Assembly: GCA_020629715.1 (NCBI GenBank)
Contig: JAHDCU010000003.1
Span: 310,879-374,878, forward strand
DNA from: Saprospiraceae bacterium
GTDB lineage: Bacteria > Bacteroidota > Bacteroidia > Chitinophagales > Saprospiraceae
Reading direction: 5' to 3'
DNA length: 64,000 nt
In this document: positions 38,539-47,687 of the stretch, in pieces
Numbering within the stretch: the first letter of the stretch is position 1
Layout of the letters: every line of letters starts with the position of its first letter
Program-made: the position numbers and the translations under genes
The notes under the pieces: generated by a model
What the model saw: the letters and a program-made list of their open reading frames with translations, nothing else
What the model was told of the DNA's origin: nothing
The model's database searches: none

Positions 38539-39858
38539 TTAGATTTTTATAAATAACTTCTGTCCTCTACTTATACCACTTCTATACTCCAATATATAGG
38601 TTCCGTTTTCAAGTTCAGAGATATCAAGCTTATATTCATCATGATCAGAAAATGTGATATTTTTAACAGAAGCACCTGTTAAGGAATATATATTAATATC
38701 TACTAGATCCTCTTTAGGTAAATAAGAAGGATAGTTAAAAACAAGACTCTCACGTGTAGGATTAGGATATATAAGAGTAATATTTTTATTTCTATTCATT
38801 GCAGTTTCTACAGATATCGTATGACTCAAATCTTGAGTGCCATCTGTATTAGTGGTTTGTAGAACATAGTAATATGTCTCCTGAAAATCTAAATTATTAT
38901 CTTCAAACTTATAATACCTTAAGTCCGAGTGATCTTCTAATTTCATTTCAAAAACTGAAATATACTTTTCATCTTGTTTTCTTTTTCGTAGTAAGTTCAG
39001 ACGCTCTGTATTTATACTTGAAAAGATTTCCCATTCTATGATAGCTTGATTGTCTTTAACTAAGGAAGCTTCAAAACTGCCTAATTCTATAGGTAGAGGA
39101 GCGTTGGCATTAGAAGGACTATTATCATATAAACAAATCTGTTGATCACCAGTAGCGAATGAGAAAATTTGAACTTGAATATAATATGTGTTTCCATCAG
39201 TAAGACCCCCTATCTTAATATCTGAGGTATTTGGAGTAGTAAAACCGCAGGCGATTTCTGAATTAGCTGCACATCCAGAGTAAGCCGCCCATCTAGCAAA
39301 TGTTCCTGGTAAGCTTCCTAAGTTCATCCATACCTCAATATCATTGGCTTCAAATGAATACCAAAGATCTTTCAATCCTGAAGAACCACAACTAGCAATG
39401 ACACCTGATTCAGTTGAATTATTCACATCGAATTCTGAAAATGAACATGTATTATAATTAACCGTTAGCGGTGCAGCCGTAGCGCAGTTATCATTGGTTC
39501 CAGCTACACATGTATGGCTTAGCGTAGCGCTAGAAAATGGAGAAGGTAATACAGCACATCCTAAATCCGTACTTGTAGTCTCAAAAGTAATCGTAAATGG
39601 ACTATTATCTGATGGTTGGACTTCAATGAAAAAAGAAGTTTGACCGTTTTCCACTTCATAACTAACCACATTTCCGGCAGTATTTACACCGCCCGAAATA
39701 GTAACATCAACAAAACCATTAAAATTGCAATCAAAGGTAGCTTCAATATTAGTCGCTCCGCATGACACTGAAGTTTGGTTAAGGCTAACCTGCATTGCAT
39801 GACCACTACCTACTGTACATAATCCGAATAATAAAATTAAACACCACTTCATAAACAC
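38539..39858 (-). CDS. secreted protein with T9SS type A sorting domain, 439 aa
   Basis: Residues 1-~21 are a signal peptide (KWCLILLFGLCTVGSGHA). The middle (~125-250) has the pattern of pre-peptidase C-terminal-like beta-sandwiches (NDNCATAAPLTVN ... LKDLWYSFEAN ... GNTYYIQVQIFS). A fibronectin-like spacer (PLPIELGSFEASLVKDNQAIIEWE) follows, and the final ~80 residues are a T9SS sorting domain (LIYPNPTRESLVF ... LENGTYILEY). No catalytic motif is seen. It shares transport route and orientation with the giant protein 446 bases downstream, but the gap argues against a tight operon. An adhesin or matrix component is the best guess; the substrate is unknown. Confidence 0.85.
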   Translation of the reverse strand: MFMKWCLILLFGLCTVGSGHAMQVSLNQTSVSCGATNIEATFDCNFNGFVDVTISGGVNTAGNVVSYEVENGQTSFFIEVQPSDNSPFTITFETTSTDLGCAVLPSPFSSATLSHTCVAGTNDNCATAAPLTVNYNTCSFSEFDVNNSTESGVIASCGSSGLKDLWYSFEANDIEVWMNLGSLPGTFARWAAYSGCAANSEIACGFTTPNTSDIKIGGLTDGNTYYIQVQIFSFATGDQQICLYDNSPSNANAPLPIELGSFEASLVKDNQAIIEWEIFSSINTERLNLLRKRKQDEKYISVFEMKLEDHSDLRYYKFEDNNLDFQETYYYVLQTTNTDGTQDLSHTISVETAMNRNKNITLIYPNPTRESLVFNYPSYLPKEDLVDINIYSLTGASVKNITFSDHDEYKLDISELENGTYILEYRSGISRGQKLFIKI

Positions 39859-40470
39859 TCTTTTAAAACATTAAATAATATAAACAGCACAAGCATATAC
39901 TTATGTCTGGTTAGATTGTTTCCAAGGTTAATTGGGTGTTTTTTTTGATTTAATCCATCTGACAATGAACTATGAGCAAGTTATTGCCTCTACTTGTAAA
40001 ATTCTAGTCCCATTTGAATCAAATATGACGTCTATTTATCAAAACTTTGGATTAGGGATATAAACTAGAAACACTACTTTAATTATAGTCCTATCTGGAA
40101 AAGTAAAATGTAATACATCATCTAATACAAGTTGCTATTCATAGAATCTACTTTGGCATCATTTGAAATCATCAAAACCGATATTCTACAATAATTATGC
40201 ACTAAAAAAATATCAACACTGCTTTGTTGTACTATAACTATTAATTACTGAGTGTGGGGACGCATGATTAAAAATCATAATATAAATTTAATAAAAAACT
40301 GAAATACACCACAATATTTAGAGCTTATATATTGCAATTATTTTAAATCTGTTTTTCATCTACAATACTAATCGATTTACAATAATCAAGAGTCGCAGGT
40401 TATCTCGTTTTAGATATTTATAGTATTGTTTATATTTTATTATAATCTCATCATGAATAAGTAAAAAGTA
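39859..40470. other. 612-base intergenic region with no recognised feature
   Basis: AT-rich DNA between two minus-strand genes. A small hairpin ATGATT-AAAA-ATCAT occurs near 40264. I see no ORF, RNA gene or clear repeat. Confidence 0.5.
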
Positions 40471-41094
40471 TCAATCCATCAATAAAGCAATACCTAATCC
40501 GATCAATACCGTCATTTTAAGACATTTACAGTATACCCAAAATCGAGGTTCATTGAGATATCGTGTAAGACCACCAGCTAAGTAAGCGATACTCGAAAAT
40601 ACAAGGAGAGAAGCTATCATGAATAATACTCCTAAAAGAATCAATTGAATACTCACCTGCCATCCATCCGCGACTACAAATTGTGGTAAAAAGGCAATAA
40701 AAAATAGTGTTACTTTTGGATTGAGCACATTCATAAAAAAACCTGTTGAGATCAACTGAAGATTAGTTTCTAGATTATCTGATTTGCTAGTAGCCGTATT
40801 GACATCCATTGGTTTTTCATGATATGCCTGACAAGCTAAGTATAATAAGTATGCAGCTCCTAGGTATTTGATGACAGAGAATAGTAAGGTTGAGCTCTGC
40901 ACAATAAGTGAAATACCTGATGCCGCGGCTAAGGTATGGATCAGTACTCCCAAACATAATCCAACCGAAGTCAATATTCCATTTTGCTTTCCTTTGGTGA
41001 TACTCTCTGTCAATACATAGATATTGTCAGGACCGGGCATAATAGCAAGTGCTATAGAAGCTACCATAAATGAAACAAGTACTGTAAAATCCAT
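40471..41094 (-). CDS. LysE/RhtB-family amino-acid exporter, 207 aa
   Basis: This is an inner-membrane translocator of the LysE superfamily. The N-terminus MDFTVLVSFMVASIALAIMPGPDNIYVLTESITKGKQNG carries the family's PGP motif after the first membrane helix. About six hydrophobic segments and a LNPKVTLFFIAFLPQF motif follow, and the length is typical. It would export amino acids or related metabolites by proton exchange. It is divergent from the tryptophan dioxygenase gene, with 129 bases between them containing a small dyad TCAAG-N7-CTTGA (41117-41133) that might be an operator. Export of tryptophan, kynurenine or anthranilate is a possibility from context, not shown by sequence. Confidence 0.9.
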   Translation of the reverse strand: MDFTVLVSFMVASIALAIMPGPDNIYVLTESITKGKQNGILTSVGLCLGVLIHTLAAASGISLIVQSSTLLFSVIKYLGAAYLLYLACQAYHEKPMDVNTATSKSDNLETNLQLISTGFFMNVLNPKVTLFFIAFLPQFVVADGWQVSIQLILLGVLFMIASLLVFSSIAYLAGGLTRYLNEPRFWVYCKCLKMTVLIGLGIALLMD

Positions 41095-41223
41095 AAGTAC
41101 ATTTAAAATAAAAGAATCAAGCCAAAAACTTGAACATAGAGCATACCAATATTAATTTTTCACAATACTGATCGATATGCGTAGATTGTAGTGATTATTT
41201 AAACAGAAAGCAGCAGACCTGAC

Positions 41224-42333
41224 ATGAGCTATATTACAGAATCAAAAGGCAAGTACTCGACAATACATTATCAAAAATATCTCGAGCTTCAGAAAATACT
41301 AGGGGCACAGCAGTTGAGAAGTGCAGAACTTGAGACGCCCGCCCATGAAGAGATGCTTTTCATTATAACACATCAAGTCTATGAGCTATGGTTCAAACAA
41401 ATATTACATGAACTAAAATCTGTTATCACATTATTTAAAGATAATAAGGTAGACGAGCGCAATATCGGTGTTGCAGTAGGAAGACTCAATCGTGTAGAAG
41501 AAGTCATGAAACTACTTGTAGAGCAAATAGGTGTCATGGAAACCATGACTCCTCTCGACTTTTTAGATTTTAGAGCTTACCTATTTCCAGCATCAGGATT
41601 TCAGAGTTTTCAATTTAGAGCTATCGAATGTATGCTGGGCTTACCTGATGAGCAGCGCATGACGTATCATAATACCAAGTACAGTTCTGTATTTCCTGAA
41701 GAACAACAAAAAGAGCTTGAAGGTATTTATAAAGATGGAACACTCTATGATCTTATACAACATTGGCTTGAGCGGACTCCATTTTTAAAACTTAAAAACT
41801 TTGATTTTGTCCGCTTATACAGTCAAGCTGTAAAAGGTATGCTAACACGAGAGACGAAATCCATCCAGGAATCTGATTATCTCAATGATAAAGAAAAGGA
41901 AATGCGTACTAAAATGGTTGGAGGCACTGATAGCTATTTTCAATCAGTATTAGACAAAGAAGCACATAAAGCAATGATACAAAATGGTCAAAAGAGGCTT
42001 TCTTATGAAGCCACGCTTGCTGCACTTTTTATCAATCTGTATCGCGACGAACCTATCCTACACCTACCATTTCAGCTACTTACTAGCTTAATCAATATCG
42101 ATGACCTTCTGACCACTTGGCGATATAGGCATGCGCAGATGGTACTCCGTATGCTCGGGAATAAAATAGGTACTGGCGGCTCATCAGGTCATGATTATCT
42201 TGCAAAAACTGCGAAAACTCATCAGATCTTTACTGACTTTCATAATATCTCTACTCTATTGATCCCAAGGTCTGCCCTACCCGCATTACCCGATGAGATC
42301 AAGAAGCAACTAAGTTTTCAATTTTCTAATTAG
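41224..42333 (+). CDS. kynA: tryptophan 2,3-dioxygenase, 369 aa
   Basis: This enzyme oxidises L-tryptophan to N-formylkynurenine using heme and O2 in the cytosol. Recognisable blocks are the N-terminal HEEMLFIITHQVYELWFKQILHE, FLDFRAYLFPASGFQSFQFRAIE (substrate-binding Phe/Arg) and the C-terminal WRYRHAQMVLRMLGNKIGTGGSSGHDYL containing the heme-ligand His and the GTGGSSG loop. Length is that of eukaryote-type and Bacteroidota enzymes, longer than proteobacterial ~280 aa forms. The ATG start keeps the N-terminal helix. It is first in a three-gene unit: kynU starts 13 bases after it and the formamidase-like gene overlaps kynU. This gives the route tryptophan to kynurenine to anthranilate plus alanine. 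Confidence 0.96.
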   Translation: MSYITESKGKYSTIHYQKYLELQKILGAQQLRSAELETPAHEEMLFIITHQVYELWFKQILHELKSVITLFKDNKVDERNIGVAVGRLNRVEEVMKLLVEQIGVMETMTPLDFLDFRAYLFPASGFQSFQFRAIECMLGLPDEQRMTYHNTKYSSVFPEEQQKELEGIYKDGTLYDLIQHWLERTPFLKLKNFDFVRLYSQAVKGMLTRETKSIQESDYLNDKEKEMRTKMVGGTDSYFQSVLDKEAHKAMIQNGQKRLSYEATLAALFINLYRDEPILHLPFQLLTSLINIDDLLTTWRYRHAQMVLRMLGNKIGTGGSSGHDYLAKTAKTHQIFTDFHNISTLLIPRSALPALPDEIKKQLSFQFSN

Positions 42334-42346
42334 CACTTACTTTACT

Positions 42347-43609
42347 ATGCCATCCACATATTTACTTAAAGCTCAAGAACTTGATGCTCAAGATCCATTA
42401 AAAGAGTATCGATCACAGTTTCACTTTCCAAAAACTGAAGATGGGTCAGATGCCATATACTTATGTAGTAATTCTCTAGGACTACAACCAAAAACAACTA
42501 GAAATCAAATCAATGAAGTCTTGGACGATTGGCAAGCATTGGGTGTAAAAGGGCATTTTCAAGCTAAGCACGACTGGGTCAGCTATCATGAAAATCTAAC
42601 GAAAGCCACAGCTAATATTGTTGGTGCAAAGGCTCATGAAGTCGTCGTCATGAATACGCTTACGGTAAATCTGCACCTCATGATGGTTTCTTTTTATAGA
42701 CCTAAAGGCATACGAAATAAAATTATCATTGAAGCAGGAGCATTCCCATCAGATATTTATGCTGTCACTTCTCAAATCCGATTTCATGGTTTGGATCCTG
42801 CGGAGTGTTTAATCCAAATTCAACCTAGAGCTGGTGAGGCAATTATTAGAGCAGAGGATATCAAGGAGCAAATCGAAAAACATGGGTCACAAACTTCACT
42901 TATCATGTTTGGTAATACCAACTACCTCACGGGGCAGTATTTTGATATGAAACAAATCACTCAATGGGGTCATGAGCAGGGATGCATGGTAGGTTTTGAT
43001 TGTGCTCACGGTGCTGGAAATCAAGATCTTCAGTTACATGATACTGGCTGTGATTTTGCAGTATGGTGCAATTATAAGTATTTGTGTTCTGGGCCGGGGA
43101 GCTTGGCAGGAGCATTCGTACATGAGAGGCATGCAGAAAATACTGATATCCCTAGACTCGAAGGATGGTGGGGAACCAAAAAAGAAACTAGATTTTTGAT
43201 GAAAGATCAATTTGAACCGATGCATGGAGTAGAAGCTTGGCAACTTAGCTGCCCTACAGTACTCTCTATGGCTAGTATCTGGGCATCATTGCGCCTGTAT
43301 GATGAGGTCGGTATAAAAGTCTTACGTCAGAAATCAATACTACTTACAGGATTTCTTGAAGAATTAATGGATGAAATACAAGGTGATATTATATCTGTAA
43401 TCACTCCTCATGGTCCTGCACAACGCGGATGTCAGCTATCCATACAAGTCAAAGATGCTGATAAGTCATTATTCTATGCATTATCTGAAAAAGGTATCAT
43501 CTCAGACTGGCGAGAACCCAATATCATCCGAATAGCTCCAGCTCCTATATACAACAGTTTTGTTGATGTTTATAGATTTGCCGAAACCTTAAAATCATGT
43601 CTATCATGA
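42347..43609 (+). CDS. kynU: kynureninase, 420 aa
   Basis: This PLP enzyme splits kynurenine (or 3-hydroxykynurenine) into anthranilate (or 3-hydroxyanthranilate) and alanine. It is a fold-type I aminotransferase-like protein with YLCSNSLGLQPK near the N-terminus, MNTLTVNLHLM, GFDCAHGAGNQDL (Asp binding PLP nitrogen), and the PLP-lysine motif WCNYKYLCSGPG, then GWWGTKKETRF. Length matches the family (410-460). It lies 13 bases after kynA and overlaps the cyclase-family gene, so the three are surely cotranscribed. No kynurenine 3-monooxygenase is in the window, which favours anthranilate as product. Confidence 0.96.
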   Translation: MPSTYLLKAQELDAQDPLKEYRSQFHFPKTEDGSDAIYLCSNSLGLQPKTTRNQINEVLDDWQALGVKGHFQAKHDWVSYHENLTKATANIVGAKAHEVVVMNTLTVNLHLMMVSFYRPKGIRNKIIIEAGAFPSDIYAVTSQIRFHGLDPAECLIQIQPRAGEAIIRAEDIKEQIEKHGSQTSLIMFGNTNYLTGQYFDMKQITQWGHEQGCMVGFDCAHGAGNQDLQLHDTGCDFAVWCNYKYLCSGPGSLAGAFVHERHAENTDIPRLEGWWGTKKETRFLMKDQFEPMHGVEAWQLSCPTVLSMASIWASLRLYDEVGIKVLRQKSILLTGFLEELMDEIQGDIISVITPHGPAQRGCQLSIQVKDADKSLFYALSEKGIISDWREPNIIRIAPAPIYNSFVDVYRFAETLKSCLS

Positions 43610-44361
43610 TCATTACATTGACCCATCAGCAAATTAAATACCTATGTAATCTATCTGAGCCACTTGATATATCGATTCCTATCGGTCAAGTGAGATGCTT
43701 TAATGCCACAGTATATCAAGCCAAGCCTTACAAATCTGGAGATTTTATTGGATCTGTAAAACACGGTGCTCCTGTCAATTTTTTTGATGTACAGCTCAAT
43801 CCTCATGGCAACGGTACTCATACTGAATGTCTAGGTCATATCACTAAAGTTCAAGAGTCTGTAAATGATCAATTAAAGACTTATCACCATCTGGCATCTT
43901 TGATTACAATAGTGCCTACTACCTTAGAAAATGGTGATCAGGTGATAGATCGTGAGCAGCTAGAAGTACTCATTAGCGACAATGATATACCCGCTTTGAT
44001 AATAAGGACACTACCAAATGAAGAGGCCAAACTAAGTAAAGATTACTCTGGAACCAACCCCTGCTATCTTACCGGTTCTGCAATGAAATATATAGTTTCG
44101 CTCAATGTAAAGCACCTATTACTAGACCTCCCATCCGTAGATCGTGAAGTCGATGAAGGAAAGCTAAAGGCACATCATATTTTTTGGGGTATTACTAAAG
44201 AAAACAAAGTAACAAGTCGAAGCCATTGTACTATTACAGAGCTAATTTATGTACCCAACGATATAGAAGATGGCATTTACCTACTGAATATACAAATACC
44301 TTCTATGGAGTTAGATGCTGCTCCTAGTAAGCCTGTGTTATATCGATTGCTTGAGAATTAA
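43597..44361 (+). CDS. cyclase-family hydrolase, probable kynurenine formamidase, 254 aa
   Basis: This is a metal-dependent hydrolase of the KynB/cyclase family. The zinc-binding motif is HGNGTHTECLGHI near residues 69-81, a variant of HxGTHxDxxxH with Glu in place of Asp. Typical C-terminal blocks LLLDLPSVDRE and HHIFWGI are present. In the kyn operon it would hydrolyse N-formylkynurenine to kynurenine and formate, the step missing between its two upstream neighbours. Two starts are possible. ATG 43597 overlaps kynU by 13 bases. ATG 43606 gives the usual 4-base ATGA overlap and may be the true start. At ~254 aa it is longer than proteobacterial KynB (~210). Confidence 0.85.
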   Translation: MSIMIITLTHQQIKYLCNLSEPLDISIPIGQVRCFNATVYQAKPYKSGDFIGSVKHGAPVNFFDVQLNPHGNGTHTECLGHITKVQESVNDQLKTYHHLASLITIVPTTLENGDQVIDREQLEVLISDNDIPALIIRTLPNEEAKLSKDYSGTNPCYLTGSAMKYIVSLNVKHLLLDLPSVDREVDEGKLKAHHIFWGITKENKVTSRSHCTITELIYVPNDIEDGIYLLNIQIPSMELDAAPSKPVLYRLLEN

Positions 44362-44376
44362 ATCATACAACATAAC

Positions 44377-45495
44377 TTAATAAAGAATACTTTCGATCGT
44401 TTCGATAAGTAACTGATTAGCCTCGCGAGTCCCTATCGTAATCCTTGCACAATCTTGAGCTCCGAAAGGACCAGCATCTCTTATCATGATTCCTCCACGA
44501 AAGAGCTTTTCTTCAAACTCTGCTATATGCATGGTAGGTTTAATGAGTATAAAATTGGCTTGGGTCTTCCAATAGTCGATCTCTAAACGATCAAAATGCA
44601 GATACAAGTAATCTCGCTCTCGATGTATGCTTTCAACAGTACTGGAAATAAACTCGTGATCTTGCAAAGCTCCAATCGCTGCATCCATAGAAACTGCATT
44701 GATCATAAATGGTCGTTGTAGTTGTCTAAGATATCTAGCTATTTCTGGCGTAGAATACGAGTAACCTACTCTCAATGCTGCAAGACCATAAGCCTTAGAG
44801 AAGCTGTTTACACCAATTACGTTTTTACCTTCTTTTACATAAGGAATACCTCGTACATAATCATCAGCATCAGCAAACTGAAAGTACACTTCATCGTAAA
44901 CTACGACCACATGGTCTGGTACACCGGACATAAGTGCATCGACTTGATCTTTAGGGATATAAGTCCCCGTTGGATTATTCGGACTCGTGATAAATATAAG
45001 TCTTGTATGTTCATTGATCGCTCCAAATATAGCATCTACATCAAGATGTAAATCATTACCAACTAACGGTACATCTACTACGGTAGCACCAAATTTTCTA
45101 GCAAAATCATCATAAGCACCAAAAGCAGGATTGCAGATAATACATTCGGTACCTTCCTCTAAAAAACCACTCATGATCATCTCTATATTAGCTACCCCAC
45201 TGTTAGTAGTGATAAACTGATCGGCACTGAAAACACTTCCATAAAATTGCTCTAATGCTTTACACAATCTATGGTCGGTACGATCAGGATATAGAGATAA
45301 TGTTTTAAGACTAGTCTCCATAGCTTCTATGGCCATAGGCGAACTACCAAACTGGTTTTCATTAGATGATAACTTATAAATCTTTTTATCAGAGCTTACC
45401 TCAGAAAGGGATTTCCCTCCTTTGTAGGATGATGGTTTATTGAGATATGATTTGAAGTGTAATGGCATGAAGTCTGCGTTTTCATAAAAGTACAA
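44377..45495 (-). CDS. class I/II aminotransferase (HisC-like), 372 aa
   Basis: This is a PLP-dependent aminotransferase close to histidinol-phosphate aminotransferase. Motifs are LSSNENQFGSSP near the N-terminus, TSPNNPTG, VVYDEVYFQF and the PLP-lysine block NSFSKAYGLAALRVGY. The final Arg-containing DCARITIGT is also present. It is convergent with the kynurenine genes, with only 15 bases between stops. HisC-like enzymes outside his operons often act on aromatic amino acids, so transamination of kynurenine (to kynurenate) or of tryptophan or phenylalanine is possible; sequence alone cannot set the substrate. ATG 45495 is the longest start; an internal Met 10 codons later (MPLHFK) is an alternative. 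Confidence 0.88.
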   Translation of the reverse strand: MYFYENADFMPLHFKSYLNKPSSYKGGKSLSEVSSDKKIYKLSSNENQFGSSPMAIEAMETSLKTLSLYPDRTDHRLCKALEQFYGSVFSADQFITTNSGVANIEMIMSGFLEEGTECIICNPAFGAYDDFARKFGATVVDVPLVGNDLHLDVDAIFGAINEHTRLIFITSPNNPTGTYIPKDQVDALMSGVPDHVVVVYDEVYFQFADADDYVRGIPYVKEGKNVIGVNSFSKAYGLAALRVGYSYSTPEIARYLRQLQRPFMINAVSMDAAIGALQDHEFISSTVESIHRERDYLYLHFDRLEIDYWKTQANFILIKPTMHIAEFEEKLFRGGIMIRDAGPFGAQDCARITIGTREANQLLIETIESILY

Positions 45496-45539
45496 CTCGT
45501 CGGCTAGAAAATTCTTGAATTAAAATAGATTAGAGTTCA

Positions 45540-46622
45540 TTAATGTATACTCCCCTCTCGATCTTTCAAAAAACCTGCATCTCTTGACCTCATCACAGAG
45601 ATAATTTCTGAACAAATGGCTAAAGCGATTTCTTCAGGAGTTTCGGCTCCAATATCTAAGCCAATGGGACTATGGAGTTTTTTATCCAACTGAAGTGATT
45701 TTAATGAATCCTCACCCATAATTTTTTGGAGACGTTTTCTTGGGCCAAGCATGCCGAAATAAAAGTGTTCTTTTTTTAAAATTTCAGGTATCAGTTTGAT
45801 ATCCCAATTGTAGTCATGTGTCATCAAAACAAATGCAGTAAATCGATCAGAGGACAGCTCTTGAAGCGATTCATATTCAAATATTCCATGAGCATGCTCA
45901 GTCATGTATTTATTCATCTTTTTGAGTCTGCCTACTATAAAAATATTCCACCCTAACTCATTGACAATCCCGATCAGGGCATTAACATCATAGTTATCTC
46001 CTATGATCACTAGGTTGGTCTCGGGTCGTATATATTCAACAAGTATATCAGATTCTATTGCTGCTGTATCTCTCTTCAAAATCTGAGGTCTACCTTTCCT
46101 AAAGGCGTCTTTGATAACGGTATTTAGATCCGCTCTATGAAAATCCACTGGGATGTCATTTATATCTGACTCTTCTACTAGACAATGATTACCGAGTTGC
46201 TCTGGATATTCTGGACTTATTTTCTTGAGCAATACACGAGGTTGTTGGCTATTTGCTATAGTCCTTAGTTGCTCAATGATATTGCTAGCATCTGATATGT
46301 CGATAGGTTCGAAGAGGATATCTATTTTTCCATTACATCCTAGACCTACTCCTATTTGATTTTCATCGTCTTCTAGCGTATCATAAGTAACAATTGAGCA
46401 CTTATTCTTAAAAATGGCTATTTGGGCTCTTTTTAGTGCATCACCTTCCAAACAACCACCTGATATCCCACCCTCCCAAATGCCGTTGCTGCATACGAGC
46501 ATACGAGCACCTATACGGCGATAAGACGATTGTTCTACCGAGACTACTGATGCCAGCGCCATAGAGACTGGCAGCTCAGTATACTCATCGTATTTTGCAA
46601 TGATCTTTCGTATTTCTTTCAC
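45540..46622 (-). CDS. XdhC/CoxI-family molybdenum hydroxylase maturation protein, 360 aa
   Basis: XdhC-type proteins bind molybdenum cofactor, help to sulfurate it and insert it into xanthine dehydrogenase-type enzymes. The N-terminal domain has ALASVVSVEQSSYRRIGARMLV and the hallmark GGISGGCLEGD, then GVGLGCNGKIDILFEP. The C-terminal half is the Rossmann-like XdhC_C domain with LVIIGDNYDVNAL, FVLMTHDYNWD and SPIGLDIGAETPEEIALAICSEI. It is divergent from the TauE-MoaD-MoaE genes (85 bases apart), matching a Moco function. No xdh, cox or aldehyde-oxidase structural gene is in the window, so the client enzyme must be elsewhere. Confidence 0.93.
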   Translation of the reverse strand: MKEIRKIIAKYDEYTELPVSMALASVVSVEQSSYRRIGARMLVCSNGIWEGGISGGCLEGDALKRAQIAIFKNKCSIVTYDTLEDDENQIGVGLGCNGKIDILFEPIDISDASNIIEQLRTIANSQQPRVLLKKISPEYPEQLGNHCLVEESDINDIPVDFHRADLNTVIKDAFRKGRPQILKRDTAAIESDILVEYIRPETNLVIIGDNYDVNALIGIVNELGWNIFIVGRLKKMNKYMTEHAHGIFEYESLQELSSDRFTAFVLMTHDYNWDIKLIPEILKKEHFYFGMLGPRKRLQKIMGEDSLKSLQLDKKLHSPIGLDIGAETPEEIALAICSEIISVMRSRDAGFLKDREGSIH

Positions 46623-46707
46623 TGATGATAAAACTACGTATTGAAATGAAGCTAACGAATAATTTTCGATAGTTTAGAATATTGATTCATTCTAGAGCAT
46701 ATTAGGT

Positions 46708-47454
46708 TTGTCTTTTACGATTTTAATTCTTCTATTCTTTATCATTGCCATTGTATATTCATCGGCAGGATTTGGTGGTGGATCTAGTTATTTGGCACTT
46801 CTATCACTTACGCTTTTACCACATGATCAGATACGAATCATGGCACTAAGCTGTAATATTGTAGTGGTACTTAGTTCTGTAATCATACTATATAGATCAG
46901 GGAAGTATAAGGGTGTCAAAGCATGGCCGTTGATTTTATTAAGTATTCCTATGGCTTATCTGGGTGGGAAAATGCAGCTCAGTCAAGAGATCTTCTTCAA
47001 TCTTCTAGGTGCAACACTTATACTTGTAGCCATAGTCATGCTGATACCCATTGAGTTAAAGAAACTTGCGATACCTAAATACGGAGAACTTGCGATAGGA
47101 GGAGGTATAGGTTTTTTATCAGGTCTAGTCGGTATAGGAGGCGGAATATTTTTATCACCTATTCTTCATTTATCTAAATGGTCCCGAGCTATTTCAATTG
47201 CAGCTTGTACAGCACTTTTTATATTGGTCAACTCTATAGCTGGACTCATAGGTCAGCTAAATTCGTCGGTGTTTGTGTTTAAAATAGAATATCTTTTGCT
47301 AATACTTGCTGTAACTATAGGTGGTCAAATAGGTATTAGACTGAGCCTTTCAAAATTTACTACCAAAACTATCCGCACAATTTCGGCCATTCTGATTTTT
47401 ATCGTTGGTATCCGATTAGTTTATAAATATTTGATCTTAAATTGGTTAGTATGA
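46708..47454 (+). CDS. TauE/SafE-family membrane transporter, 248 aa
   Basis: This is a multi-pass inner-membrane protein of the sulfite exporter TauE/SafE family. It has about eight hydrophobic segments and the family's two glycine-rich repeats, YSSAGFGGGSSYLAL (N-terminal half) and GFLSGLVGIGGGIFLSP (C-terminal half). The start is TTG at 46708; an in-frame TAG lies 15 bases upstream and no earlier ATG exists. Its stop overlaps the MoaD start as ATGA. Being first in a moaD-moaE unit suggests movement of a sulfur- or molybdenum-related anion, but the substrate cannot be read from sequence. Confidence 0.9.
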   Translation: MSFTILILLFFIIAIVYSSAGFGGGSSYLALLSLTLLPHDQIRIMALSCNIVVVLSSVIILYRSGKYKGVKAWPLILLSIPMAYLGGKMQLSQEIFFNLLGATLILVAIVMLIPIELKKLAIPKYGELAIGGGIGFLSGLVGIGGGIFLSPILHLSKWSRAISIAACTALFILVNSIAGLIGQLNSSVFVFKIEYLLLILAVTIGGQIGIRLSLSKFTTKTIRTISAILIFIVGIRLVYKYLILNWLV

Positions 47455-47687
47455 AAGTATTGTGTTTTGGCATTGCTCGAGATATTGCAGGAGCATCAGA
47501 AATAAAGATTACTACCGAAGAGGTGCAATCTGTTTCACAGCTTCGGCGTTATTTGGAGGAGCAATTCCCAAAGTTTCAGTCAATCAATCAATATATGGTG
47601 GCCATCAACGAAGCGTACGCCGAAGACACTACCGAGATAAAGTCATCAGATCACATTGCTATAATACCTCCTGTAAGTGGTGGATAG
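47451..47687 (+). CDS. moaD: MoaD, small subunit of molybdopterin synthase, 78 aa
   Basis: This ubiquitin-like sulfur carrier ends in the diagnostic PPVSGG, whose terminal Gly is adenylated by MoeB and thiocarboxylated. Core features are MKVLCFGIARDIAG and YMVAINEAY. ATG 47451 is preferred over the upstream TTG because it gives the exact 4-base ATGA overlap with the TauE-like gene. MoaE follows with an 11-base overlap. With MoaE it converts cPMP to molybdopterin; moaA, moaC, moeA and mogA are not in this window. Confidence 0.93.
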   Translation: MKVLCFGIARDIAGASEIKITTEEVQSVSQLRRYLEEQFPKFQSINQYMVAINEAYAEDTTEIKSSDHIAIIPPVSGG

